This document shows, piece by piece, positions 21,151 through 31,617 of a DNA stretch of 64,000 nt. The position numbers and the translations under genes are program-made. The stretch is taken from positions 8,228,685 to 8,292,684 of the forward strand of contig OZ007515.1 of assembly GCA_963931865.1 (NCBI GenBank). Reading direction: 5' to 3'. This DNA comes from Axinella damicornis (taxonomy: Eukaryota > Porifera > Demospongiae > Axinellida > Axinellidae). The notes beneath the pieces are model-generated. The model saw nothing but the letters and a program-made list of their open reading frames with translations. It was not told the origin of the DNA and searched no databases. Every line of letters starts with the position of its first letter. Within the stretch, counting starts at the first letter, position 1.

Positions 21151-21257
21151 ACTGCTGCGGGTCTCCTGGGTACACCGCTCCTGAACTGGTACATGAAGAA
21201 TTGAGCACAAAAGTCAGTATGGGGGTTGTAAGTTGGATCATTCTGCTATATGCATAA
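21151..21257 (+). pseudogene. Protein kinase activation-loop fragment, copy A
   Basis: After a TTCAG acceptor the frame reads CCGSPGYTAPELVHEELSTK, VSMGVVSWIILLYA, stop. CGSPGYTAPEL corresponds to the end of the activation segment and APE motif of CaMK-type protein kinases (usual CGTPGYVAPE), and VSMGVVSWIILLY to the following helix (usual VDMWSVGVILY), with the conserved Asp changed to Ser. No other kinase subdomain was found nearby, so this is a captured or decayed exon. Confidence 0.55.
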
Positions 21258-22429
21258 CATTCTCCACACCAGACGTTTACTTCAGAGAAGGCATATGCTA
21301 GTGACCGCAAATGCCTTGTAAGCACATTTCCTAGCTGGCACTATGTTCTTCAAGTACATAAATATTACAAACCAGTGGATATCACACTCTAGCAGAGCAA
21401 GATATTCCAGGAGCAGCCTTAGATTCCCATTGGTTAGAAACATACACTGCTGCTTGAGGTGGTGACTTTTATGTAGAGGAATCCATTCCCCCACATCAAG
21501 GTGGAAGCACATGGTGTGCTCTATTTAGATGGGCTTTTACAGCTCAAATTACCTGCATGTGCCTTATCAAAGCAAGATAAGTGTTTCCTCCTCCTGGGAA
21601 GTTAATTGAGTAGCTAGGAAGTTAATTGAGTAGCTAGGGAGTTTGCAGAAGTGATCTAATTAAGTATGTATACACATCACTGGTCTGCTCCATTCTCACC
21701 AGAACCACCTGCACACAAGCATGCCACACAAGACCGCTCAGCAGCTAAACCTGTGATGCAAGCATTTTGGTTTTGGTAAATATTCTTCCACACAAAAGTG
21801 AGTATTGGATAAAAATAATTGATAGGTTTCAAATGCATGACATTACATTACTTTTTACAGAATTCATGAAGCCTTGAATTGGAATGAAATCATCGATGTT
21901 GATGGTTCCTACCTGTATAGTGCAAAAATCTATTCACTGCACTTGAGCCAACTCGTGAACACAAGGAAGCACAAGCACATCCAAATGCTTTCACAAAAGA
22001 ATGCACAGTTTTGAGCACATTTTCATTTGAGTGCTTTTGCACAATTGTGTACATGAATGCGCAAAGTGTTCTACATGGGCATTCATGACACCGGAAAGGT
22101 ACACAGTATCCATTCAGAGTTGGTATCAACAACATATTCAACCAAGCATGCAGAGGAACTTCCTATTCCAAAGAGTTTAATGAAGGAGGAGGTGGTAGAG
22201 TATCGGAGAAAGCTAAGGTGATGGCACATGAAAACCTGCTAACAAACTGACACAAACTGACACAAACTGAAGCAGAAGAGCAACAAAGACGAATGAGAGG
22301 TCGGAAGCTCTGAAGAAAGCCAAGGCATCAGTTGTCTCTCATTTCACCTCGGACAACACCTTCTCACCGCCACCACCTGCAGCACAGAGACCATACAACA
22401 CCACACCCATCGCTGCACACTACAGTTTT

Positions 22430-22770
22430 GATATGGCGCAGCAGGTGTTCTACCCCAACGACCCTCTTCAACTGGGCCCCATGTATTTCCTGACTCCTAG
22501 GAAGTGTTTGGAGTATGCTGCGAGGCCATTCCCCGACAGGTGACCTACCTGATTGATGAGGCAGTAGACATGGCCATGGGCAAGGGTTCCAACACCATCG
22601 TCAGCATGCTCCACCACTTATTTGCGCACCATGGGCTGGGAGAGGAGACAGTGCACCTGCATGCCGACAACTGTGGTGGGCAAAACAAAAACTCAACCAT
22701 GGTTCAGTACCTGCTGTGGAGGGTGATGACAGGCTGCCCAAGGAAATCACTCTTTCGTTCATGGTAGTAG
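22430..22770 (+). pseudogene. DUF7869-like transposon-associated domain, copy A
   Basis: Reads in pieces: MAQQVFYPNDPLQLGPMYFL, TPRKC, then PRQVTYLIDEAVDMAMGKGS, NTIVSMLHHLFAHHGLGEET, VHLHADNCGGQNKNSTMVQY, LLWRVMTG, and in another frame PKEITLSFMVVG. The HADNCGGQNKN and SF(M/L)xxGHTKF series defines a family present in many copies in cnidarian, sponge and fish genomes (DUF7869 in current annotation, as I recall); its Asp residues suggest an RNase H-like fold, but this is inference. Here two shifts of frame and an early stop before the expected GHTKF show decay. Sequence identical to copy B. Confidence 0.55.
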
Positions 22771-23756
22771 GCTAGTGTATATTGTAGGTTTTAGGATTAA
22801 GTAAAATAAACAGGTTGAAGGAAAATAAATCATACGCATGATTCCCTCACCAGAGCAGTGCTCCGTCCCATACAGTATCTTCCCATTGTCACACCCTCAA
22901 CCACAGGTATGCCTGCAGGCACTTTGGTGCGACAGTATAGCACACTATGCCAACAATTCTCCATTTTCATCTTTTATGGCTTCATAGAATAGTTGTTCAC
23001 CATCATCTGATTATACAACATCCGTACATGTACAGCCACAACAGTTGAGCTGCTGGATGGTACGGGACACAGTGGCTGGACGAGGTCATGATTTCAGTGG
23101 GGGCATTCCTACATGATTGATCAGGAACTTGTTAGCCGCCTTTTTCACACCAGATACGTACCCTCTCCAAGTCAAGTGGACTGGGAAAAGGAAACCGTAA
23201 CTACGTACGTACGTATGTCAGTAAAGGTTAAAGCAATCCGCCTCGACTTTTAGACCCAGACGTTCCAGGAGCCTGCATCAGCAAGTTTATGGAATGTACC
23301 ATATCATACATATTACATTTGATATCAACAATATGTGCAGTCAAAGCGTAAGGTGTCGCACAGCATTCTGATCGATTGCACAAATGTGCACAAAGTTTCG
23401 TTGTATACTGAAAGTAGAAGCCTGACTCACATATAACATCGATCCCTTGTATGAACCTGCTATATGTTCAAGTGCCATACAAGCATGTGAATGTTAACGC
23501 ATGCATGATCGTATGCATTTTCAAGGTTGACCAATACATATAGTGTACTTGTTGCAGATATCCATGACAGTTTAATTGTTTTTAGCGTCATATGGTGGTT
23601 TACAGTGTTTCATTGCATTGCTTGGACAATTTTCCAATGATTGTATGCAGTTTTCAACATTACTTATACTTGTTGTGGATTCGTCAAACTGAAGGCTTTT
23701 AGCATCACCAGTGCACAGTTGCCTATACATACTAATGGCAAATGTCATCACGGTTT

Positions 23757-24470
23757 GTTTCATTCCCTTCCGGATAGATGTTGACTTGCATATCCATTGA
23801 TGTGAAATACCACCCTCCCAAGCAAAGAGGGCTCATTATACGTAGGAGTAGCCGTTTGTCTGAACAGGTGTTTACACCTACTTGACCAGTATGGTGTTCC
23901 TCACCAAAGTGAGGAATGTATTCGGAAGGAGCTCCAACAGAGCAAGCTTGCTGCAACCAGAATGAAGCAGTACTCAATACTGACCATTAATTATACTCAT
24001 TGTACTTGTTGTGGATATCAATGATGGTTAACTACATGATTGCTTCATTAGGTGTTTCGTCAAATTTCAACAGCACACTGAAGGCTTTTAGCATCATCAG
24101 TGCACAGTTGCCCTTACATACATGTAACTACGTAAATACAAATGGCCAATGAAATCACGGTTTGTTTCATTCCCTTCTGTATAGATGTTGACTTGCATAT
24201 CCATTCATGTGAAATACCACCCTCCCAAGCAAAGTGGGCTCATTCCAGGAGTAGCCATATGTCTGAACAGGTGTTTACAACTACTTGACCAGCATGGTGT
24301 TCCTCACCAAAGTGAAGACTGTATTCGGAAGGAGCTCCGACAGAGCAAGCTTGCTGCAACCAGAATGAAGCAGTACTTCCGTAAAGGAGTCACTGGGTCG
24401 TCCAGTCAAGGGGCTCAGGAGGTGTCATTACACATGCATGCAGGTTTACTGATACCACTGCTCTGATACT
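23757..24470 (+). repeat. Tandemly duplicated exon-bearing segment inside copy A
   Basis: About 210 bases at 23757-23970 (CATTCCCTTCCGGATAGATG onward) recur with changes at 24167-24377. The second gives an open frame: PGVAICLNRCLQLLDQHGVP, HQSEDCIRKELRQSKLAATR, MKQYFRKGVTGSSS, which looks like a helical coding exon. The first copy has a changed start and a stop near its end. The same pair is present in copy B at 34095 and 34505. Function unknown. Confidence 0.5.
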
Positions 24471-24823
24471 ATAGCTACGTTGGCAGCACATACAGACTAC
24501 CACCTAGGCAGCGGCTTTCAATCCCTACACTGTTACATGACCTGTCAGCTGCGGTACCCAGATATTTCATGTTCTAAGCTAAAGCCTTGTGTATCGCTGT
24601 CATTTTTTTCATTTGTAGGGATCATCGTTCTCTTCTTTCAAAGATGAAACCAAGGAGTCCCAAGGAGTCCCCATCCAGCAGACCTCACCACCATCCACCA
24701 CCACCTCAGATTCCACTGCACAGTGCATTTAAACGTCCCAATTTGGTGAAAAGAAGGAATGCATCTACAGCTTAGCAAGCTTCCATGATGGTGCTAATAT
24801 TGTAGTCTTAAACGTCCGGTGAA

Positions 24824-24961
24824 ATGTGTGATGGTGGGACTGGGAGGGAGCTGGCCCCTCCCCTCCTCACTACTGCCTGGAGAAGACTGCTCATAATGGC
24901 CGGAGATGTGGAGATGAACCCAGGACCTACCACTATTATACTTGCACTATGTTATGCCTAA
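24824..24961 (+). CDS. Small frame with 2A-like (StopGo) peptide GDVEMNPGP
   Basis: From ATG 24824 the frame reads MCDGGTGRELAPPLLTTAWR, RLLIMAGDVEMNPGP, then TTIILALCYA and stop. The core 24902-24928 fits the 2A consensus D(V/I)ExNPGP, preceded by the leucine-rich stretch usual for functional 2A peptides, at which ribosomes release the chain between Gly and the final Pro. N-terminal 2A-like sequences are known in CR1-type non-LTR retrotransposons of sea urchins and sponges. Right after it, in other frames, come TCTMLCLSTHKG and VLDSCAECQRQFCTRQLSH, which look like the broken zinc-finger segment that follows 2A in those elements. No reverse transcriptase is present in the unit. Copy B has the same peptide with Glu for the first Gly and no ATG. 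Confidence 0.65.
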   Translation: MCDGGTGRELAPPLLTTAWRRLLIMAGDVEMNPGPTTIILALCYA

Positions 24962-25126
24962 GCACTCATAAGGGTTCACAGAGGCAGTCCTTGATAGCTG
25001 TGCAGAATGCCAGCGCCAGTTCTGCACACGCCAACTCTCACACATAAAAAGGTTATAACACATCACCACAATTGTGTCACTCATCAACAATTATTTGGAT
25101 ATCAACTGGACTTGTCGCAGCCATTC

Positions 25127-25515
25127 TCTAGTCTCGTTCCCAGACCTCCCTCGGAAAATTCACAAGGGAGACCTCTACAGAACCAGTCCAATAGACAGGA
25201 TTTTTACGATGGGAACAAGACTAGCCACTCTCTAATGCTACGATGGGAACAAGACTAGCCACTCTCTAATGCTACGATGGGAACAAGACTAGCCACTCTC
25301 TAATGCTACGATGGGAACAAGACTAGCCACTCTCTAATGCTACGATGGGAACAAGACTAGCCACTCTCTAATGCTACGATGGGAACAAGACTAGCCACTC
25401 TCTAATGCTACGATGGGAACAAGACTAGCCACTCTCTAATGCTACGATGGGAACAAGACTAGCCACTCTCTAATGCTACGATGGGAACAAGACTAGCCAC
25501 TCTCTAATGCTACTA
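25127..25515. repeat. MITE whose right end is amplified as a 34-bp array (about nine units)
   Basis: CTAGTCTCGTTCCCAGACC at 25127 and GATGGGAACAAGACTAG at about 25209 are imperfect inverted ends of a roughly 100-base element. From 25206 a 34-base unit (ACGATGGGAACAAGACTAGC plus CACTCTCTAATGCT) repeats with almost no variation to about 25515. Copy B of the large duplication (35491-35605) has the same MITE with a single unit, so the array grew after duplication, or shrank in B. Confidence 0.9.
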
Positions 25516-25856
25516 AATGCAGCCTATTATGCCATTGATCTCCCCAATTATTCTCTGTTATTCTCTCAATAATATTGTATGGCCAGATGTTGTAGCAAAG
25601 AATTGATCATGCATGTTGTGATAGTTCCTGACCCCTGGATTCCTCCTGTCTATCACACTTCAGGATTTATGGTTACCAGCTGTGCACAAGACAGCTAGAC
25701 ATTCATACAGTTGTCAGTTATCAACAGGAACGCTCTATGGAAGAATAGTCCTTAATGCTCCAAGAGACTATTGCTGTAATGTTCAATGAAATGAATATTG
25801 TTAAAAAAAGTAACTCCGCCTAACTGGCTTCTGGAATGGTGGTATGGGACTGGATG

Positions 25857-26225
25857 TCACATTTGGGTGCCATTTACCTTAACAACCACTGCATGCCTTC
25901 CCCGAACCTCTGGAGTGTAAGTGACCTCACAAACTCCTCCCAAGTTTGAAACGACTTTGGTGTGAACAATGGAACTGTTCGCATTGGATACCACTTCTGC
26001 CTCAACTAGTTGCTTTTCCTTGCAGAGTTGGCCATTTTGGTACACAGTACGGACAGTGAACTGGGCTGCCTTGCCAACTTCAGCACCTTTCACCCCAGAC
26101 CCCTCTGCTGTGCACTTTGTGGGATCTGCTTGTAGCATTACAACAGCAGCGTTCTTTGAAACGACTTTGGTGTGAACAATGAAACTGTTCGCATTGGATA
26201 CCACTTCTGCCTCAACTAGTGTGAC
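25857..26225 (-). pseudogene. Filamin-type (IG-FLMN) repeat fragment
   Basis: The minus frame reads ADPTKCTAEGSGVKGAEVGK, AAQFTVRTVYQNGQLCKEKQ, VEAEVVSNANSSIVHTKVVS, GVCEVTYTPEVRGRHAVVVK, VNGTQM. DPxKCxAxGxG, FTV, YTPxxxGxHxVxVxVNG are the signature strands of a filamin repeat, an Ig-like module of actin crosslinkers and of TRIM-type ubiquitin ligases (common in sponges and cnidarians). The strand EVVSNANSxIVHTKVVS occurs twice because a 63-base segment is duplicated directly (25951 and 26161). The frame stops after GTQM or may be spliced at GTAAAT just before VNG. No B-box, RING or NHL sequence was found beside it. Confidence 0.65.
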
Positions 26226-26285
26226 ATGGCTCTAGGAGCATTGTGGGTGGGACTGCGAACATTTGTATCTACATTAGTAACCGTT

Positions 26286-26372
26286 AACCTCCCCCTCCCT
26301 CCCCTCTCCCCTTTCCCCTCCTCTCCCTCCTCCCCTCTCCCCTCCCCCTCCCCCTCCCTCCTCCCTCACGCT
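26286..26372. repeat. Pyrimidine tract (CCCCTCCCTCC)
   Basis: Nearly pure C/T over 87 bases. It precedes a possible exon at 26374-26517 (TVITEEQAQEQEPQYDPVII, TYFDDTTIAAVCRLPSSC; donor GTGAAT), for which it could act as an acceptor tract. That exon is not recognised. Confidence 0.6.
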
Positions 26373-26517
26373 ATAACAGTGATCACCGAGGAGCAGGCCC
26401 AGGAGCAGGAGCCACAGTATGATCCTGTCATTATAATAACCTACTTTGACGATACAACGATCGCGGCTGTATGCCGCCTTCCATCATCATGTGTTGCCAC
26501 CACGACGCCCACAGGAG

Positions 26518-27426
26518 GTGAATGCATGCATTTTGTTCTTAGATCTGGTCTCCTGCATGGTCTTTATAATCACTCCTGGATGGGGGAAGCCAGCTATTAT
26601 ACATATATCTATTTGTGCATGTATCTGGTGTGTCAACTCTGTGTGTGGTATCAGAGAGCCATGTTACTGCTCTCTATTTAGGGACAGGCACGGGGAATTT
26701 CTAATTTGTCATACCTATAGAGGGTTTCTTTTACAGGAGAAAACTTTTGCGAATTTTGCATTTCAGTAGCAATTGACGAAAGTTTTGTCTGCGAAAAAAA
26801 CCTGGAATGAGTTCTGGACAGTACGACATGCCAAGTATTATTAGCTGATAGTGACCCTTTTCGCTTTTTCCAGTGCCGTATTTGGTCCAGTATCGACTGC
26901 TGTGCCTCTTTCAACAATCACGGCTGTCAAAAAGAGGTCAATGAAACAGGTACTACAGATCTATCCAGTACGGCAGAGGTGGACGAATATCCTACGCAAG
27001 CGGGTGACATACGTACAACTACTTCACTCCCAAACAGAAGGCGCAGATAGCAATACGAGATGGCGAACATGGTGTGACAGCTACCGTTCGCTATGGACTC
27101 CACCGCATAATTCACTCATCTTCTCGCGGTCGCGGTGTGCTTGCCTCACTGAGTCACATTCGACCAGTGCAGCATTAGTGGGTGTGACAAACTTGGTTAC
27201 AGCAAATCCGTGAAAATCTAATTTTCGAGCAATTCACAAAAGTTTTCTCCCGCGAAAGAAACCCGCTATACGGTATTGATGTACTGGCAGGATAACTGCC
27301 AAAGCAGCTACAAAACCCCACCCAGGCCAAGCATAACAGATAGAATGATACTGCCTAGCAGTTCACGAAAATACTTGAAATTTCATCGCCATCTACGTAA
27401 CTTGGCATCATTACTTTTATTCTCAC
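26518..27426. other. No supported gene
   Basis: Short frames only. A plus frame at 26851-27213 (SRCACLTESHSTSAALVG) has no motif. TTTTGCGAATTTTGCATTTC near 26748 and AGTTTTCTCCCGCGAAAGAAAC near 27238 hint at inverted ends of a roughly 500-base AT-rich insert (GCGAAAAAAACC at 26790 against AGAAACCC at 27257), not firmly. Confidence 0.35.
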
Positions 27427-27744
27427 AGCTGCCATCCCGGTGCCAAATATAGCATCGGCGTTCAAAGACTGGGCGGACCAGGTCTTAACTGCTGCCGCCC
27501 CATCCGCCAGGTTTCTCCAGCTAGATCGAGCAACCCCTGTCCGGGGGGTGTTCGAGAGATTGTCTTGCACTGATTGCACCCAAGCAATAGCTGCATTCTC
27601 TCGGCAAAATCGCTGGGCTGCGGAATGTCTCCATCATAACATCTACGCCGGCTCCTTGATGTCGGTCACCGGGAATGAATCAAGAATGACAATATCATGT
27701 TTTACCGTGGGGCCTTTCCAGAATCAGCCCCCTAACTCCTTCTA
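27427..27744 (+). CDS. Unrecognised exon or short gene
   Basis: After a TCTCACAG acceptor an open frame of about 105 codons reads IPVPNIASAFKDWADQVLTA, AAPSARFLQLDRATPVRGVF, ERLSCTDCTQAIAAFSRQNR, WAAECLHHNIYAG and ends TVGPFQNQPPNSF. Composition (alpha-helical, balanced) looks coding, and the GC content is higher than the flanks. No family recognised. Confidence 0.35.
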
Positions 27745-27797
27745 GTTCTGCTCACTCTTGGCATGTGTTACTACTCACTCTTGGTATGTGTTACTAC

Positions 27798-27895
27798 TAG
27801 GGCTGAGCGATTATTTCGATTATGCGATTAATCGTGATTATCTCTAAGCATCGCGATGGTGATTGCAGCAATCGCGACAGCGATGTTAGTCAGAC
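27798..27895 (+). mobile_element. End of a hAT-type MITE (TAGGGCTGAGCGATTA)
   Basis: TAGGGCTGAGCGATTATTTC followed by ATTATGCGATTAATCG is the terminal motif of a hAT MITE class widespread in animals (usual form CAGGGCTGGGCGAT). The matching right end was not located. It sits just after a 27-base direct duplication (ACTCACTCTTGGYATGTGTT). Confidence 0.45.
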
Positions 27896-28122
27896 GCGCA
27901 AAAGTGCTTATGGGTTTTCATGAATATACTTAGCAGGACTGTGAATACAATAATGATTACATAAGCACTGTGTGGCCATGGCTTCTATCAAGGCTTTGTG
28001 GGTTCTGTCAACTGTGGCAGGTTAAAATTAAATTATATATGGTTGGCATTAGGGTGAAGAGCACAACACTTACATGTATGATAATAGTACAGGCAGTTGT
28101 ATCAGTGTTGTTGGGGTTGGAT

Positions 28123-28190
28123 GCATATACATACAGGGGGAGGAGAAAGGGAGGAGGAGGGAGGAGGGGGGAGGAAGGAGGGATCCTCCT
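28123..28190. repeat. G-rich purine tract
   Basis: GGGGGAGGAGAAAGGGAGG-type low complexity, 68 bases. Confidence 0.8.
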
Positions 28191-28318
28191 GAGGTGTGGA
28201 GGAATGTATATCTAGTTCGGCATGTAACAGAAGATCCTGTGAGGGTGACCAACAGCAGCACCTACTCCTCAATGGCAGACAGCAAGCCTGCAGGACAGGG
28301 AGATACCTCCAAGCCATG

Positions 28319-28756
28319 CACACAGATCAACTTATTGCTTACATTGTAATTGCTTACACCACTACCATCGCACTGTATGTGTACTATGGCCTCACCACCT
28401 ACAACCATCCCATCTCTCCCATTTGAGATTGTCCTCAATATTGTCCAATACCTCCCGGTCAAAGGTACACTACACTTTCAAGCAAATCTACCACTGCTTT
28501 CGATGCAGTGTACTACTCATTTTCTCACAGAGCGGTTGTCAAATTCAAGACTTCCCTCAACGCAACTGGCACAATATTATTATCCTTCTACCCTTTGCAG
28601 ATCAATCAAACAACAATACCTTTCTCCTCTAGATACACCGAGGCCACCGCGCCACTACGACCACCGCGCCACGACGACCACGCAAGGCATCCATATTCAC
28701 AAATTTTGTGACCTGTTGAGCAGCAACAATGATTTGTCCTACCCTCCTGCTGGACT
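28319..28756 (+). CDS. F-box-like exon module, copy 1
   Basis: The exon 28386-28464 reads MASPPTTIPSLPFEIVLNIV, QYLPVK and is followed by a GTACAC donor. After a short intron (acceptor CACAGAG) the frame continues AVVKFKTSLNATGT. LPxEIxxxIxxYLPxK with a following hydrophobic helix resembles an F-box, the Skp1-binding motif of SCF ubiquitin ligases, here at the very N-terminus. Near-identical copies lie at 39735-40171 and 40737-40990. This copy runs directly into copy B of the large duplication, giving a 227-codon frame on one reading. Fit to the F-box is by eye and short. Confidence 0.4.
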
Positions 28757-29430
28757 TCCACAATATGTGTACTGGTTGCAGGTCAAGCGACTGTACCGAG
28801 AACTTCAAAAGTCTAACACAGCAAAGGCAGGTGTCAACCATCAGAGGAAAGTTAGTCACTACATTGGCTTAACATGGCTGAAAGGTATGCTGGGAATTGT
28901 CAGCCATTTCATGCTTATGCTTCTGATCATTCAGGGTATCTTCACAACACAATTCCTCCACCATCGCTCTTCTGTTGCAACAAGTTGTCACAGCTGGGAA
29001 GTATACAGACCGGTTAGTTCGCGGTACACATAAGTGTTTGACTTTGACTAGCTGAAGAGACAAGCAGCTGTACATTGAACTTGCTATTGCAGGGAAATAG
29101 TCACCCTTGATCCACATGCATCCTGCCTCGAAAATACGGTGAAACGGAGGCCCTGCTCAATTACACGTCAAGTTAAAGAAGCGCGTGGAAGCTCAGTCAA
29201 TGAGAAGGTTTTGGAAAGGAAAACAAAACGTTTTTACTTGAAGGTGAAATGTTTTCTTGCACCGACATCATGGCTGAATTGGATCATGCACATGAGCAGG
29301 CAGAAAATTGGAAACGTGGTGCTCTTTCGAGAGACTACAGTACTATCTTAAGCTTCAGCCAATTAGATTACTGCAGCATTAGTGATACTGACTTTACAAC
29401 CCACTTCTCTGAGGTTGTAGTACAAATCCC

Positions 29431-31182
29431 CTTGGTATCATCTGTGATATCTTGTGTGTTGCATGTCTTTGCACTTGTGATCAGTTTTGTTATATTGTTC
29501 TTCACAGCACATCCTGATTTTGTGCTTGGACAAGAAGAACTCTGAACTAGACATTTTTGCCTGTATTGGACATTCCTACATGCATCCAATTTATGCCTTG
29601 GATCAGTGTCTGTGCTAGGGTTTTGCTGTAAAAACGTTTTCGATCACAATAATTTACTGCATTATCAGTCATAGTATTACAATTAGTTTACTCATAAAGT
29701 ACTGCAGTTGCACATCCTTGGTAAACCAGGAGTAAACCTCCAGTACACAAAATGTTCCATACAGGTAGATTACTGCGGATTTACTCCATATTTTACATTA
29801 GGTATTACAAGTGTACACTAAGAGGTAAACCATATATAGATGTCCCTCATCAGTAATCCATGGTTTCTCAAACAGTGCAGTCCAGTGGGTCCAAAATGAT
29901 GTCTCCACGACCCAAACCATTGCATGAGTACAGATAACATTGCTGCTGGAATGCTAATTCGAAGATATCCTTGCACCTGCTACTGATTGTATGATACACC
30001 AAAAAAAACAGGAGAGAACTATTTGCCACTTACCACCAGAAGGTCAAGGAAAAACGTTCCAGTGACAGGTGTTCTTTCTATCAGATGAGTCGTCGCTTAC
30101 TAGCAAGAACTTTCTTCCTTTACACAGGAGGTGGCGGATAAGGGCCTGAGGAATTGGGCACAAGTGGACCCCATGCAGCATCTACACAAAGTGTTTTACA
30201 GGCATGTCAATCAGTCAGGAGGGCTGGTGCAAGACATGCATGTCGATTGGTCACAGCTTCCATCATTTGGCAACAAGCGGTTCCAGCAGAACCCAAAGAC
30301 ACAGATCTGCCTCACGTACAACAAATACGAGGGCGACTATAAGTTTGGGAGGTCATGACGCTTTCAGCACGTTTGCAGTTCGTGTGGGGGTGGGCACCCT
30401 GTTTCCAAGTGCACCCCGCTCAAAAGCAGATTCATAGTGAGTCATAGCAGGTGAAATTCTCAAGAGTTATAGCCCAAGCTTGATGATTAGAGAGTTTATA
30501 GGCATATCAAAGGATCTCCTGACCTATTGCAGCCTGAACTCTCTTGCTGGTGGCCTCTGTTCCGGCAGCCAAGGTACCGGTCTCTTTGAAGCAATACCCG
30601 CCGACAGGAAGCGCTTCCTGGAGAATCCTCTCAAGAGAAGTGAGCAGCAAAGATGGATGTAGTCAATAAATTACAGGTACTTTTTTTCATGCTAGTCACA
30701 GGCCCTTGAACACAGACAAATTTCAATGGCACAACTTCATAAGCTGGATAGGCACTGCAGGGTATGTGGAGGGAGGCTGCAGAAATCAAAAGGCAGAGCA
30801 ACAGTGTATCAGTGCACACTCCACATTGAAGACATCAGAGCTACCTTTGAGATTGACTGATCAGCATAGTTCTGCACTGAAGCAGTTATCGACCCTAAAG
30901 GAGCAACATGAATCAGAACGCGGAAAGCCAATTTGCTTACCCAGTTAGCCACCTACCTAACGTATATACTAGTGCTGGATTTGCCGCTGGTACATGCATT
31001 GCTGGTTAGTAGTTTTTCTTGTATTTTGCTTGCTTTTGGACCAGGTGTGTTCTAACTGCCTTAATTGCTGTGTTCTAACTACTCCTAACTGGAAGTTAGA
31101 ACGCACCTGGGAGTTAGAACAAGTCTGCACTATATAAACTGTGCGCGGTGCATTTGATTTGTATGGCTGCCATGGTACAGGT
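29431..31182 (+). mobile_element. Segment unique to copy B with DIRS-type gag-like fragment
   Basis: Between 30131 and 30440 three frames in turn give RNWAQVDPMQHLHKVFYRHV, EGWCKTCMSIGHSF (CCH knuckle) and QICLTYNKYEGDYKFG with RFQHVCSSCGGGHPVSKC. Together these match the gag-like protein of DIRS/tyrosine-recombinase elements (WSxVDPxLYxxxFxG, WCxxCxSxDH, QICxxYNxxxGDCxFGxxCxxxHVCxxCxGxHPxxxC), with two frameshifts and a stop. The rest of the segment has no recognisable gene. TATATAAA at 31131 is a possible TATA element. Confidence 0.5.
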
Positions 31183-31509
31183 ACTAACATCCGTTTGTAC
31201 AGACAGCCAGCTACCAGTGAATAGAATCAATGAAGGCAGCTGCGGAGCACTTTTATAAAGTACCCAAAAGTACCTAGAACAAGCCAACACTGAGTTGATC
31301 AGGGGCATCTCTACCCTGTGGAAATAGTCAAAGAAGATTCACGGCAAAGTGCACTACGTGGGATATAGACACACGCTTGACGAGTGAAGCAGAAAGAAGA
31401 GATTGTAGCACTGTATTTCAAGTGGAAAGCAAACTTCCTGCAGCTCTCAGTTTACAAGCGCTACGGTTCCACTAAGTATTACCCCGTCCCCCTAAGTATT
31501 CCTTCTTTT

Positions 31510-31617
31510 CTGTTCTGTGGGTCTCCTGGGTACACCGCTCCTGAACTGGTACATGGAGAATTGAGCACAAAAGTCAGTATGGGGGTTGTAAGTTGGATCA
31601 CTCTGCTATATGCATAA
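31510..31617 (+). pseudogene. Protein kinase activation-loop fragment, copy B
   Basis: Counterpart of 21151-21257: FLFCGSPGYTAPELVHGELS, TKVSMGVVSWITLLYA, stop. It keeps Phe-Cys-Gly before Ser-Pro-Gly and Gly for Glu in the HGELS loop, closer to kinases than copy A. Both carry the same Asp-to-Ser change, so that change predates the duplication. Confidence 0.55.

Larger units (their letters stand above)
20011..25822. repeat. Composite unit, copy A of a large duplication
   Basis: The sequence from CACAATATGTGTACTGGTTG to GTAACTCCGCCTA recurs at 28759-35900. Copy A has its own segment at 20691-20812 (FTQEEIEQINLYFDSYISSG and TPTLGECGQFLLDQ, an apparent coding exon), which copy B replaces with 1.75 kb. 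Copy A carries a TGA where copy B has CGA in VKRLYRELQKS (20052), and a ninefold 34-bp array that copy B has once. From 22140 to 24577 the two copies show no difference by eye. Contents include a kinase-like fragment, a DUF7869-like domain, an internally duplicated exon and a 2A-like frame. Confidence 0.9.

Noticed and set aside
23200..23220. TACGTACGTACGTA motif, also near 39030 and 40260, as a regulatory site
   Set aside because: A self-complementary simple repeat scattered through the window, without consistent position relative to genes.
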